Part shown: positions 1 to 11,477 of the stretch, one piece after another
Layout: the number at the start of each line of letters is the position of its first letter
Position numbering within the stretch: position 1 is the stretch's first letter
From: Thysanoteuthis rhombus
Lineage: Eukaryota; Mollusca; Cephalopoda; Oegopsida; Thysanoteuthidae
Length of the DNA: 64,000 bases
Reading direction: 5' to 3'
Assembly (NCBI GenBank): GCA_963457665.1
Contig: OY735234.1
Location: 724,001-788,000, forward strand
Made by a program: the position numbers and the translations under genes
The notes under the pieces: model-generated
The model's database searches: none
What the model was told of the DNA's origin: nothing
Seen by the model: only the letters and a program-made list of their open reading frames with translations

Positions 1-1135
1 TAGTAAGTTTTCTAAACTGCTTACTAGTGTTGGAATCAGGTTTTCTAACTCCCCTTCCATATTTAGTGGTAGGGGGCTTTCCTCATTTTTTGGTAGAGTG
101 TGTGTGTGAGTTGATGTAGGGGTTACCTGCTGGTCAGGGTGTTTGCCTGGGTCTTCAGGATGCTTTCCAAGGGTCAATGTGATGGGTTGAGGGAGGATAC
201 TACTCTTAGGGCTTTCCTTTTGCAGGGTATGAGGGGTAGTAGGTCTGAGGACCTTATGGATTATAGTGTTCTTGTTCCTATTATCTGTATGCTGGTTTTT
301 GTAGTTGTGTTTGTTCATATAGCTGTGTCTGTTCACAATATTGGTGTCAGTAATATTAGTATTTGTGTAGGTGTTTCTGTTATGTTTGTTCATATGTGTG
401 TGTCTGTTATAGGTGTTAGTATTGTTAGTGCCAGTGTAGGTGTTTTTGTTTTGTTTGTTCGTATGCGTGTGTCTATTTCTATCGTTGTTCGTGTGGGTAT
501 GGATGATGTTTTTGTCAGTATTGGTGATTCTTGTTGGGTAGCCTGTGTCTGTGTGTCTAGTGTTAAATCTGTGTTTGGTGGGGGAATTGGTTTTTTTGGG
601 TATGTAGGTGGTAGGTTGGGGGTAGGTAGCAGAGGCCTGGTGGCTCTTTTGGTGGGTCGTATCTTAATTTCTCTCATATTCTGTGGAATCGCAGATCTGT
701 GTGTGATATTGTGTCTAAGTTTGTTGTATTTTTTAGTTTTGGTGAGGTTAAGTTGTTTTTTCTTCTTCCTATGTTGATGTTGATCGCTTCCTGTATTTCA
801 TTATATTCATCTGTGTATGTGTGTTGTTGTAATTTTTGTTCCAATTCGCTGATATCTGTTAGAGTGTCTTTGATGGTTTTTTGGCAGAATTGGATGGTGT
901 CATCTAAAAGATCCATAGAAAGTGTGTGGATCTTGTTGTTCCATAGATTAAGGAAATCTGCATCCTGGTTCCCTATGGAGGGGTGTAGGGAGATCCTGAA
1001 ATTCACGGGAGTGAGTTTATTGTCCTTACAGGACTTTAGGAAGTCTAGATGTGACTCAAAGCGGGTAATTTTTTCTCTTCTTCGGTAGAGTCTCACCGAC
1101 CATGTTGTGATGTTGTCTGAAGAGGTTGGTTCCAT
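1..1135 (-). pseudogene. N-terminal part of a probable Penelope-like retroelement ORF, frame-broken, off left edge
   Basis: Read on the minus strand, an ATG at 1135 opens 153 residues beginning MEPTSSDNITTW. They include a basic and hydrophobic segment (RRREKITRFESHLDFLKSC) followed by a region that looks helical and coiled. This resembles the N-terminal region upstream of the reverse transcriptase in Penelope-like elements; that assignment is from memory of the family and is moderate to weak. The coding signal passes into a second frame near 756-761 or downstream of it, and into a third near 591-597. The third frame stays open to base 1 and encodes an Asn/Thr/His-rich linker with internal repeats. 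Both changes of frame can be placed at runs of T on the plus strand (T6 and T7). No reverse transcriptase or GIY-YIG motif lies inside the window; they would be expected left of base 1. The plus-strand ORF over 139-777 is an antisense shadow. Confidence 0.45.
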
Positions 1136-1751
1136 TGTGGTGTTAGGGTGGTTATATATATATAAACACTAAACGCATTAAAAACCTTTTTCAAGAATTA
1201 CTCTGTGTCACTTCAGTCATTTATTTCTTAATATCTGCTAATAATTATATTGAGAAAATTAAATGAATTATAACGTAATTTTCTCGAGTTTTTTTCCAAG
1301 TTTTGCATAAACTCTGTTATTATGTTACTATGTCTAAATCTTTTGTAAATTTGTTGGGATCATCAGTTGTTTACCATATAACCGTTTTCGGGATTTAAAA
1401 AACAAAACAGTTGTATTAACATGACACACCAGCAGCGTTGATTAAACAGTACTCGCCTTCCAGCTATGATTTTGATTTATAGCTCATGTCATACACGTAG
1501 TTTATTATCCTTAATCCGAAACTTGAAGGAAACTATTATGGCAATGTGTTATCCCGTAAATAAAATTAATTCTAGGATCTTGGTGCATGTAATTTAGTTA
1601 TATTTTTTATTTATATTTAAAATTTTATTTCTTATTTTTTGGTCCATCAGCTGTTTCAACTTAGCACTGTTTCAAGAGCATTGAATCAAAACAGTTTTAT
1701 TGCTATGGCACTCCCTGTCGTATTAAGATATAATTATAAGACAACTTCCCC
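1136..1751. other. AT-rich stretch, nothing recognised
   Basis: No open frame or repeat could be identified. It has a short (TA) tract near 1155 and is otherwise AT-rich unique-looking DNA between the retroelement fragment and the tandem repeat. Confidence 0.5.
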
Positions 1752-2212
1752 AAAATTTTAATTTGCTCTGAAGCAAACTTCCTGTTTCTGTCAAGTTTGT
1801 GTGAATATGTATTGTTTGACTAGTTTTGTACAAAATTTTCAACTTGTATTATTTCGTGAAGTTTACAAATAAATTGAGAATGAATAAATATATAAGTAAA
1901 ATTCCCATTTATGATTATATTTAAGAGGTACATGAATTGAATTTTAATTTCATATGAAGCAAACCTTTTTCTCTTGTCACACTTATGTCAATGTAAACAT
2001 ATATTGCTTAACAAAATTTAAGCAAAATTTCATTTTGTAAAGTTTATGAATAAACTCAGATCATATTTAAAGTAAAATTCCCATTCAAGTATATTTTTGT
2101 GCATAAATAGGATTCTAATTTGATAAGTAACAAAACTTTTGCTCACCGTAACAGATATGTTTATATGAAACTGTATTGTATAACAAGGTTTATAAATAGA
2201 TTCAAAGCGCAA
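1752..2212. repeat. Decayed tandem repeat, ~180-bp unit, about 2.6 copies
   Basis: Three successive units begin near 1752, 1941 and 2112. Each opens with a version of ATTTTAATTT followed by a GAAGCAAAC-type motif. The first two then carry AAGTTTA(C/T)(A/G)AATAAA and AGTAAAATTCCCATT. The third is shorter. Divergence is high, so the array is old. No coding capacity. Confidence 0.65.
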
Positions 2213-2680
2213 AATTTATTTCAACATTATTATTCAAGGATAATGAAAAAGGGACTCAAATAATATGAATATATTTGAATTCATTCTTTAATTGTTCATT
2301 CACATTGTCTAGGCCAAATCATACATGTTACCACGGATGATCATTTCAGATAGTTTCAATATGATATAACGCAATTTATAATCATTTCTTTCGGATCATA
2401 TATCCATTTCTTTTTGTATATATATATGTGTGTGTTTTTTTTACCCTTTTATTTGTCAAAATTTCTATGAATATTTTTTTTATTTTTTCATTTTGGGTTC
2501 ATTCCTCCTTTCTTAGTTCAATCTCATGAAGAAACGTGATAATTGTTATGTTTTGTTTGTTAGATATATGTCATTCTATATGCTAACACCCACCCTAGTT
2601 CCGGCCCCGTGACAAATAACAAGAATGTCAAAACTCAGATCTTTTTTTTGTAGGGATTTATCTGGCCACCCCTATCATCG
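2213..2680. other. AT-rich stretch, nothing recognised
   Basis: AT-rich DNA with short T runs. No open frame or repeat copy recognised. Confidence 0.5.
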
Positions 2681-2830
2681 ACACACACACACACACACGC
2701 ACACACACACACACACACACACAAATACACACACAAATACACATGCATATATATATATATATATATATATATGAGGAATAATGCACTCTGGTGGATGAGG
2801 AATTACGCGAGAGTGAATATAAACAATCTA
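2681..2830 (+). repeat. (CA)n/(TA)n microsatellite followed by a short dispersed repeat (family W)
   Basis: A (CA)n run at 2681-2742 passes into (TA)n at 2747-2772. The ~55 bp that follow match the sequence after another (CA)n at 60806-60860, sharing GGAATA..GCACT.TGGTG and ATGAGGAA. The microsatellite and its flank therefore probably belong to one dispersed element. Confidence 0.55.
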
Positions 2831-3948
2831 TAGATATGTATATATCCCATTTTCAAAGTCGATAGATATTGCATGTTCCTTCGTGTTCGAATTTAATTCA
2901 GATTATTTTGTATATATTCTGTATATGATATCTCGAATCCGTCTCCATCATTTAAACAACAAACGTGTACACGCATGATATCCATATGCTCTATCTATAT
3001 TATTCCAAATTAATGATGACATAAATTTGTATTCCAGGATATGTATGGGTTTGCCCCAAATGGTACAAGGTCGATTCCCATAGGTACTTTGTTTTAATAT
3101 AATACGCTACCTATTTTGAAGTATTTTTCTCTGATTAGATGATTTACTACTTTTTAGGGTATATTCAGTCGAGTAGGGCTAGTTACTATTTTTTTCTTTT
3201 AGACCAGTAAAAATTGATATCTGTGTCGGTAATTTATTGGCTTGACCGCCTGCGAATTATGAATCTATTGTATCGTTTTGTTCATTAATATAGTGTTCTA
3301 AAGTCATACGTGAAATTGATTCAGATTTTTTTTTGTGTTTATATTTTTTAATTTCTCTCTCAATATTGAATTTTGGTTAACTATTACTCATTTATCTTCT
3401 TAAGAGTTTGTTGTTTCTACATTTGCATAAACTGTTGCAAACAATTTTGACTTTCAAATAAAATATTGATGTTTTTTTTTTTAAATTGGATATTTTTAGG
3501 GAGAGAAAACAATGAAGATGAGAAACAGAGAAATGATGCAGTTTGAAGAGAGTTCCTTGTTTATAGTTCTTAATCTTTAAATTAAACTCAGACTCAGACT
3601 GTCACAGGGCACATGGGACAATGATTCTGTCCCCATTTCTGGAACGATCCATGGATACCTAATCAATTTATTGCAATCGAGGGTTTTTACACTCGCTCAA
3701 CGCCAAAGATTGACGGTCGTACAGGGTCCAAAATGCTTTACCCATAAATAGGATGAAAATTGAAGTAATGACTTCCCCAAGGGAAAAGTTAACGCGAATA
3801 GTCCCTGCCGGAGTTTGATTCCATTATCCGTGCCGATAGGCAGTAAATCGCCGCACTCCCTTAATTAAACTACTATTTACGGTAAAAGATTATGGAATCA
3901 CCACACTTAGATGTTCATCCAACTCTTATTATTTTATTACAAAGAAAT
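2831..3948. other. Unannotated, slightly GC-richer block at 3640-3890
   Basis: Mostly AT-rich DNA. The part near 3640-3890 is more balanced in composition and includes a TTTGATTCC string reminiscent of a pol III B box, but no A box or tRNA fold is visible, so no RNA gene is called. Confidence 0.35.

Positions 3949-3992
<44 letters not shown>
3949..3992 (+). repeat. (CA)n microsatellite
   Basis: Uninterrupted (CA)n of about 44 bp. Confidence 0.95.
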
Positions 3993-3994
<2 letters not shown>

Positions 3995-4199
3995 GCAAAT
4001 CATAGATATGACAAAAAACAATTTTGTTTTATAGCTGAACATTCTAGACACATGAAATATAATTCAAACAATTTAGATAAAGATATTGAAATTAAGACAT
4101 TTTTTTCCAGATCAAATAGATGAATGTGGAATAAATGTGCAAAAAGATCGCAATTCATTATTTGAGGCATACATTTCACTGAAGACAAACATTATTTTC

Positions 4200-4770
4200 C
4201 CCTAAAGCAATTCTTGTTGACCGATCAGCTTTGCAGGATGGAGCCTTGCCATAAACCATTTAAAAAGATCCCACCATAAATTTTCAATCGGATCGAAATC
4301 TGTTCGCTGTCATTGACTTGAGACGCCTTTCCTGAAGAAAGATGAGTGGCAAGATGCGTTATCATCCTGAAAATGCCTTCATTATAACAAAATCAATTTT
4401 CTTTCGCTTGCTTTCTTCACGTAGTCATCTTTATAGGTTTCATTGGAATGACAACAGACAACAATGTCTGCATCATCACCTTAACCGATCCAAATTAATG
4501 ATTCATCACTGAATATCACTTTCGTCCAATCATGATTGCTCCTCCATGGCCCATGGTAACCTTGTTTTCTTCTATTTAAATGTTAAAACTGTTTTTAGAT
4601 TGGCTTCTCTGTATATAAATTCCATTTCATCGAGGCGTTTTTTACAGGTCTATCACAAACTCTACTGTTTCTGCTCATTTGTTCGTTGAGTATTTTCTAT
4701 TTTCAAGGCATATAGTTTTAAGTTTTCTATCCACGATTGCCCACCTACCCACTCAGTTCTCTTTTAAACA
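4200..4770 (-). pseudogene. Tc1-family transposase pseudogene
   Basis: On the minus strand, in different frames, all three catalytic blocks of a Tc1-type DDE transposase can be read in order. WTKVIFSDES is at 4527-4498, carrying the first Asp. QDDNASCH is at 4370-4347, carrying the second Asp. DFDPIENLWW is at 4300-4270, carrying the third catalytic block just before the ENLW signature. Upstream of the first block (to about 4770) is a weak remnant of the DNA-binding region. Stops and frameshifts separate the blocks, for example a TAA right after the first block and two stops before the second, so the gene is dead. No terminal inverted repeats were found. It differs from the Tc1-type remnant at 55.3-56.1 kb in the wording of its motifs. 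Confidence 0.75.
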
Positions 4771-5979
4771 TCGTAAAAAGCCTGTGACAAAATAGATATA
4801 TGGGAATTGGATTCAATGCGGTGAGATGTTGATTCATACAATACCTGAGGGCATTCGTGCGAAAAGAATATAAGCCACCCTAGCCGGAATCTCGGAGTTG
4901 GTTCTCCGATTCCATTTCCCCTGTCAATAACTGCGGAGCCCTCTCCGCCTTTTCAATGATTGGGAAATAAAAGAAAGAAATCATTGTAATGAGATGCGGC
5001 GTTGGTGACATCGGATAACACTGGAATCTTAAGTGGCCATCGAAATGATTGGAATCTGAGGTTGTCTCAAGTGTGCGAGGATGAGAAATTTAAATTAATT
5101 TTATCCTTACATGATAAAAGAAAGCAAGAGCTATTTATTCAGGCAGACCAGCGAGACGGGCAGAAAGGTCCAGGAAGGTTGTTGAAATAAGCTGCAGATA
5201 ACAGGCAGTGTTGAAACGAGCAGAAAGGTCCACGTAGTTAACACTTAGACTAAGGCGGTGTTTACGTATTTTTTGTATCTTTTGTTCGCCTCAGCACAAT
5301 CTCGTGTTCAGAAAACAATCGGTCAACGTAAGAAAACAAAATGTGAGATATTTGCTGGTATGTTCAGGCTCCATGGTTCTCACAACGTGTGTATATTTTC
5401 GTTCACTGTTTTTCTTTATCACAGCTGTATCAGATTTCCCAAGAAGCTGTCTCCGAAGATAGTAGCGCAATACGTGTTCGATTATTTGTACAAGTCGTAT
5501 CGAACTGATAAGTGTACAAAATTTCAGTTGTGTTTAATGCCATATTTTTTTGGACCTAGTCTTTTTGATCGAGAATTCTGACAGCAATGTGAGTTGAAAA
5601 ATGTGAGTTTACGCAGGGGATATAGGATTTTGAGCAGTTGCAGGATGGGGACCGGATGGGAAAAGAATTCACTAATAAACGAGTGAGAAAGAAAACAATG
5701 TTTGAAACATCAAAAAAAGAAGGAAAAAAAAGTGGTGTTATACCCTTTTCATTTTAGTCGTAGCTTTTTAGCACCAGAATTATTTTTTGATTACTTGTGA
5801 TTATTTGAGTTTTTGTTCATAAATTTTTTAATTGTATTTTGCCAGCGTAGAGAGTTGGACCGAGACTCACTTTTCACCCCTGGATCCGCACTTAGTTCAA
5901 AATTCATATTCGTGAAGAAGTCAATGATCATTCATGTTCAAAAAACAAAACATATTTTAGCTAATCATGTTCGTCCAAA
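4771..5979. other. Unannotated; two small GC-rich hairpins near 4883-4948
   Basis: The small ORFs here (5002-5190, 5258-5581, 5813-5998) show no recognisable domain, and the last runs into the LINE copy. Two short inverted repeats stand out from the AT-rich background: GGAAT..CGGAG paired with CTCCGATTCC at about 4881-4910, and GCGGAG/CTCCGC at about 4933-4948. Function unknown. Confidence 0.35.
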
Positions 5980-7140
5980 ATTAACGGCGAATATCTGAAC
6001 AACCTCAGATTTGCAGACGACATTGGCTTTTTTGCTGAGAACCTACACGACTTCCAACTAATGCTAGATTAACTAAATGAAGAGAGCAAGAAAGTTGGCT
6101 TGCGCATTAACTTCAGCAAGACGAAGATCATGTGCAACAATCACGCCAGAAATAAAAACACAAAGATCAGAATCGAACACACAGAACTGAAGAAAGTAGA
6201 TCATTACATCTACCTAGGACAACGAATCTCTATGAAACCATCAGAAGAAGAAGAATCACCCTGAGATGACAAGCCTTTGGCAGAGCAAGCTGAACCTTCA
6301 AAAACAAGAAGATCCCATTGATCCTAAAAACAAGGGTATGCAACCAATGCATCCTCCCAATAGTCACTTATGGAGCTGAAACATGGAGCCTAACCAAGAG
6401 GTTGACCTGCAAACTGTGAAGCGTGCAACGTGCGCATGAAAGAATTATGCTCAGCACGAGGCGCCAGTACTGACACTTACTTGCCGAATGGACTGGAGAT
6501 GGTGTGCTGGTGAGCATCAAAGACCGAGTGCGCAGGTGAAATGCATCAGCCAATAAGGCTATGAGGCTGCGCATTTCCAAGCATTGGGAACCTTTAGATT
6601 CGAACTTGGGTTCTCCTATTATTACTCGGCCCAGCTACGGGGAAGCAGTACAACCCGGGGCTACGCTGTTTCATTGCACTCAGAGGGACAGGTCCGGCTC
6701 GTCCTGACGCTTTCGTGACCTCGGTTGCGTCAGCTGGAGCTAATTTTTATGGGTTGCTCCAATTTTTCCCCCACGTCAAGCCTAGTGTCGCGTTTTGCTT
6801 CGGTGGGAGTGAAAATAAATAGGTGCTCAACCTCACATGGAGAGAACACAAAACAGCACAATTCATCCGACAGATGACAGGAGTCAGGGACATCATAAAA
6901 TCCATTAAAATCTTAAATGGCAATGGGCCAGCTATGTCACAATAATGTCAGACAACCGATGGACATCACGACTCACAACATGGATCCCTAGAGATCATAT
7001 GCACAACCGAGGCTGGCAGCGTATTAGATGGAGAGACGAGCTAGACAAATTCTGAAAGTACAGGCTCTGTGATGCCCACGGTAAAGAAGTGTGGCGAATC
7101 CCGGGGAAGGTCTATGTTTAACGATTGACGTTAAGAGACT
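5980..7140 (+). mobile_element. RTE-clade LINE, 3' fragment (copy A), interrupted
   Basis: A 5'-truncated non-LTR retrotransposon. The reading starts just before reverse transcriptase motif C, here LRFADDIGFFAENLHDF at 6004-6054 with the FADD box intact. The usual RTE C-terminal text follows: KVDHYIYLGQRISMKPS, then the region of the VYNQ-type and TYGAETW blocks, and after an insertion at 6454-6823 the blocks around LTWREHKTAQF and HDSQHGS. It ends with the GACGTTAAGAGACTG-type 3' end. An in-frame TAA at 6070-6072 and a 10-bp deletion near 6253 (relative to the 47.4-kb copy) break the frame. Truncation at the 5' end fits target-primed reverse transcription. Not coding. Confidence 0.85.
6454..6823. 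mobile_element. GC-rich ~370-bp insertion in RTE copy A, possible SINE
   Basis: Comparison with the other RTE copies shows that the LINE text is broken at ATGCTCA and resumes at GTGCTCAAC, so TGCTCA at 6448-6453 is repeated at 6824-6829 as a probable target-site duplication. The inserted DNA is clearly GC-richer than its surroundings and ends in an A-rich AAAATAAATAG. It holds a B-box-like GATTCGAACTTGG near 6597 but no convincing tRNA head. It has no long open frame and no other copy in this window. It may be a SINE or a processed fragment; identity unknown. Confidence 0.55.
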
Positions 7141-7197
7141 GTTGTTGTTGTTGTTGTTGATGATGATGATGATGATGAGGATGATGATGATGATGAT
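7141..7197 (+). repeat. (GTT)n(GAT)n tail of RTE copy A
   Basis: Trinucleotide run directly after the LINE 3' end. RTE elements characteristically end in short tandem repeats, and the other copies here also end in (GAT)n. Confidence 0.85.
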
Positions 7198-9305
7198 CCT
7201 GACTTTGATTAAGCAGATATAGAGAAAGAAACTAATATAATTTCACCTTCAATGCCAAGAAATGATAAACGTTTTGAATTTAACACTTTCATTAGAATCT
7301 AAGACCACTCTAGTACCAAACCGATGGCATAACCATTGGACTGAACACTTTGGATTTTTTCATGTCGCCTATATTCTAACGCTGTCACTCCGTATGAAAT
7401 TTTCTTAAGAAGGTTTGGCGTTTTTTAATCATTTATTAATGGATAACGAGTTCTTCTATTTTGTATGTACATTTATCATCATTTTTTTAATTTCTTATCT
7501 AAAAAAATACTCCAGTTGTCTTGAGGGGTGGGGACGGTTTACATTACTTCTGTTTGTTCTCTCCGTCACTCCTTAATTTTACATGAGCAATCTACCCCTA
7601 TTCAATTCCGGCTTGTCAGGCCTGTTGACATGAACCTCACTACCCCCAATGAAGAGACATGGGGGAATGATGGGCTTTACTCTCCCACGTTGGTCAGTGT
7701 AGTATTAGAAGGGAGGAAAAAATGGATATATACCTTTCCCATGGGTATTGGAGTGAAATGAATGCAAATTATCTCAGCCAGAGCTTAAAGTCGGCTCATG
7801 GATCCCATTTTCTGTGCTCTTAACAGCTCGTCACCCCCAATTTATTGAAGTATGTATAAAATTACACATTTCTATGTGTAAAACATATTCATTCCGTAAG
7901 ATGGGAAGTGGGTTATCCTGGATCAGCATATTTTTCAAGAGTAAAAATAATGACTTCAGGCAATTCTGAAAGTACAATCATTTGCTACATAGAATTACAA
8001 TGTACACAGAGGGTCCGACATTTTTTTACTTTAAAGATTTCTCTTGGGTGTCGTTAAATACAAAATGAGATAGAAAGCCAGCCAGCTAATCAACACCTTT
8101 CACTCCCGAGACTAAAGTCGGACATTATACTAACGTGTTTTGTGAACAAATCAATGAACTTATTACGAAACTCTTGAACCCAACTTTTGTTAATGTTCCC
8201 AACTTATGTTTGTGCGAGTTTTTGCAAAATAAATCTTGGCTGACGGCTGTGAAATTCAAGTATATCTGTGAAGGCTGAAATGGTGTGATAAAAAACTGCA
8301 ATGCAAAGCTTAGCGAGATAGATTTATTCACTCTTGTCAAGTTGGTATACATAGGCTTTACATACGGACCTAGTGAAATAAGTCTGATTTAGAGTGACTT
8401 TTTACTCAGCGAAATCACAGGATCAAAGGATCCGGTTGTATCATAGACTGATTCAAGTTAAATTCAAGTTATGCCTCTTTAACCCTTTCTAGACTCCTGG
8501 GACATATATATTCCGAGGTCTCTATGACAGCTGAGGTATATATGTCTCGTCAATCTCTTTTAGTGGTCTGTAGGGATGTGAATGTCTCGAAGAATTAAAT
8601 CAAACGAGATTATCCACGCTTTTACAATCGCAGACAAATGATTTGATAGTCCACATGACAACAAAACGAAAGTACTTATGTCGGGTACCTGGTTTGACAA
8701 ATATTAATGAACTTTCAATACAACTAGTAAAGTACTTGTTGGTCTGACAACGATATATCTACGGGTGGAAATCTACCTACAATACTGTAGAATTTGAATA
8801 AAAGAAACTAATGGCAGTTGCTTGGTACGACCATCCTTACCACTTAAAAACAGTTTTCCCTTCATAGACTTTCAAAATAAAGTCCAATTCTATTTTCTTA
8901 TCTTTCTTCTCGTCTCAACAACTTTTTCAGTCGTTCTCCCTTGATAGATATCTTTATATTTCACCGTTACCCCCTTGCATGTCTCTACCTTGCTTTTCTT
9001 TCCCTCTCCCTCAAAAATTTAATTTTTCAACGAGTAACAGACGGACGGACAGAAAAATGTGACAGACGGCCGGTCGGATACTTTGCTTATTATGATGTAG
9101 ATTGAAAGAAACGAAACACGCCGTGTATGGTACTAATACCCTTCAGAAAGGCAGGGACTCCAAAGTTACCCCGTTGCATCTATCTCCACGTTGGTTTATC
9201 GTTGACAACAGAGAAGAAGAATGTTGAAACCAGGTAATCTAATCCTTGCATAATCAGAAGGCACCCAGGGAGCGTATACTTCTGCCGACGCTGCAAACTA
9301 ATTCA
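7198..9305. other. Unannotated block, no gene recognised
   Basis: The ORFs at 7528-7761 and 8125-8352 show no domain and no homology to other parts of the window. Short tracts of CGGACGGAC near 9045 are the only low-complexity feature. Nothing else can be supported. Confidence 0.45.
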
Positions 9306-9309
9306 ATCG

Positions 9310-9655
9310 AGAGAAACTATTCCTGGATCCATCCTAAAATGTATTCATTTCTTTAGTAGTCCATGTCCCACGTTTCCACAAAATTCTGTAGAAATCTATT
9401 GAGAACTTTTGAAAATATCGTGTGGATAGATACGAGCAAGTACATACGAAAAGGAGCTGGAAAAATTATCTCTAAATTTGAGAGAAACTCCTGGATTCCA
9501 CTAAAAATTGGATCACTTCTTCTTCAGCATATAAATCACTATTTCACAAAATTTCATTGAAATTCATTGAGAACTTCTGCACATATCGTGTGGGTAGAGA
9601 GTTAGACAGGCAGACGAAAAGCACGGGGTCAATACATATACTTCTCTAACTTGGC
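9310..9655 (+). repeat. Dispersed ~170-bp tandem repeat (family P), two units
   Basis: Two diverged copies of a unit containing GAGAAAC..(T)TCCTGGAT, then CACAAAATT(T/C)..TTGAAAT, then CATTGAGAACTT and ATATCGTGTGG, ending in an AGACAGGCAGACG-type run. The same unit recurs at 10340-10745, 37330-37515 and, reversed, 38515-39005. It has no coding content. Confidence 0.65.
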
Positions 9656-10339
9656 TGAAGTAATTTATTCCCTACAGCTCAAATTGTGACTATATTTCAT
9701 AGCTAGTGATGACAAATTGAAACATTATTTTTGCGATAAATATGTAAGTTATTCTTACAGTTGGTTTTGCTGGTAACATGGTTAGCAAAACTATCGTGTG
9801 TTTTCGCGGTAATGACGTGGAAATTTGGTGAGCTCTTTACAAAACAACAAAAATAAAACTATTTTTATTTACCAGTTTCGTTGCTGAATTTTTTTACCAC
9901 AGAAATATTTAGAATTATCAATATTTTGAAACTGATCGATGATAAAAGCAGGTCGAAGATATCCGTATCATCCGAGTTTTATTCTTTTTTGCCACCTACG
10001 AATATCTGGATCGATGATAATGGCGATGGCAGTTGTGAGCAAATTGTATCCGTGATAACAACAGAGATCTGTTGCATAAGAGATACGCCAAACATAAATA
10101 AAGATGAGACGGAATTCGTTTCAAGATTTCAAACAAGCTGAGCCAAAACACACAGTAAATATTTTCCCTTCAATTTCTGGGGAAACAAGCAGGTATAAAC
10201 AATCGGAAAGAGAAATAAACTAGAAACACCCAGGGAGTGCAAATTTCTGTGAAAGCCATTGCCACTAAAAACTGAGTGGAAATAAGTTCATATCTAACTG
10301 CGATGCAGGGGAAATAACAGTAAAAAATTTCGCCCCCAA
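9656..10339. other. Unannotated AT-rich stretch
   Basis: The ORF at 9881-10141 has no recognisable domain. Nothing else seen. Confidence 0.4.
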
Positions 10340-10745
10340 AATCAATTCTTCCTCAGCCAGTAACACAAAATGTCATTGAAATCTATTGAGCACTTCTGGA
10401 GATATCGTATAAATAATAATAAGTGAATACATAAACGTGTGGAAAGATATAGATCGAAAAATTCCTGGATCTGGACCTGACCAATTATTCCCGAAAATTT
10501 CGTTGAAATTCATTGAAAACATTTCGAGATATTGAATGGATATATAATTGCAATGCAGCAGATGGGCGGGGTTGACTGAAAAAATTCTTGGATTTGCCCC
10601 CAAATTCAATCAATTTGTCCTTAGTCTATGACTAACCCTTCCAAAAAAAATGTTGAAACTTATTACAAATTTTGAAATACTGCGTACTCAGACAGACAGA
10701 CAGACAGACACGTGTTGATAGAAATAACTCCTCTAACTTCATGGG
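10340..10745 (+). repeat. Family P tandem repeat, two to three units
   Basis: Successive diverged units with AAAATGTCATTGAAATC, then GAGATATCGTAT; then AAATTTCGTTGAAATTCATTG; then CTTGGATTTGCCCCCAAA. The last ends in (CAGA)n at 10691-10710 and ATAACTCCTCTAACTTCA. The order matches the unit at 9310-9655. Confidence 0.65.
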
Positions 10746-10980
10746 CAGAGGTAAATCATAATTGAAATCAATCACAAACAGTAAATTGAATTATATCTCA
10801 AATAATGCAAATTTATATAGGTTTAACTGAAAAATCTGTTTGGTACCCGAAAGATGTGCACATATTCATACAAGTGCCAGTGGTAGGTGTTAAAGCACAG
10901 TTATATGACAGAATTTCGAATTTCAATTTTCAAGTCAGATTGGCATACCCTCTCCACTTATGAAAAAGGGTGCAACATAC

Positions 10981-11018
10981 ACTTATCTCCATAGCACTGT
11001 GAAATTCGTGTAAAAGCC

Positions 11019-11060
<42 letters not shown>

Positions 11061-11128
11061 TTGTATATATATATATATTCTTGTATATATATATATATTC
11101 TTGTATATATATATATTCCTGTATTGTC

Positions 11129-11209
<81 letters not shown>

Positions 11210-11405
11210 CAAGTAACAGAACCTTTCTGCTCACATATCAGTCCGTAAATCCATTAAATATATCTTCAATAAAGAATCAGTACCCCTCGGATAATAGCGC
11301 AACTGATAGTGGGTAGAATACTGAAGTTGGCGTTTTAGTAGTGGGGAAATTTGCTGTCATTCAGTTTTCCATGTAAACCATCAGCTGAGACTAGTGTGAA
11401 ATCAT

Positions 11406-11457
<52 letters not shown>

Positions 11458-11477
11458 GGCAGCAGCAGCAGCAGCAG
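10981..11477 (+). repeat. 5' half of chimeric repeat (family Y, copy 1): unknown sequence with (TA)n, (CAT)n, (GCA)n
   Basis: The order is: a short lead-in (TTATCTCCATAGCA), (TA)n arrays at 11020-11204 interrupted by three TTCTTGTA steps, ~200 bp of unknown sequence (CAGTCCGTAAATCCATT, AATAAAGAATC, GATAGTGGGTAGAATACTG, CCATCAGCTGAGACTAGTG), then (CAT)n at 11418-11457 and (GCA)n at 11458-11477. The same order and text recur at 47902-48205 with shorter arrays. Its 3' side is fused to the LINE C-terminus that follows. The Ser/Ala-run peptide predicted here is simply translated microsatellite. Confidence 0.75.

Noticed and set aside
139-777. 212-codon plus-strand ORF rich in Val/Ser/Phe
   Set aside because: It lies antisense to the retroelement-like minus-strand reading, and its composition follows from the Asn/Thr/His-rich linker on the other strand.
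7528-7761. 77-codon ORF as a possible exon
   Set aside because: No domain, no conserved neighbour and a length expected by chance.
10983-11316. ORFs of Ile/Tyr repeats
   Set aside because: They are translated (TA)n microsatellite. The same applies to similar ORFs at 29.8, 30.5, 43.2, 61.0 and 63.6 kb.
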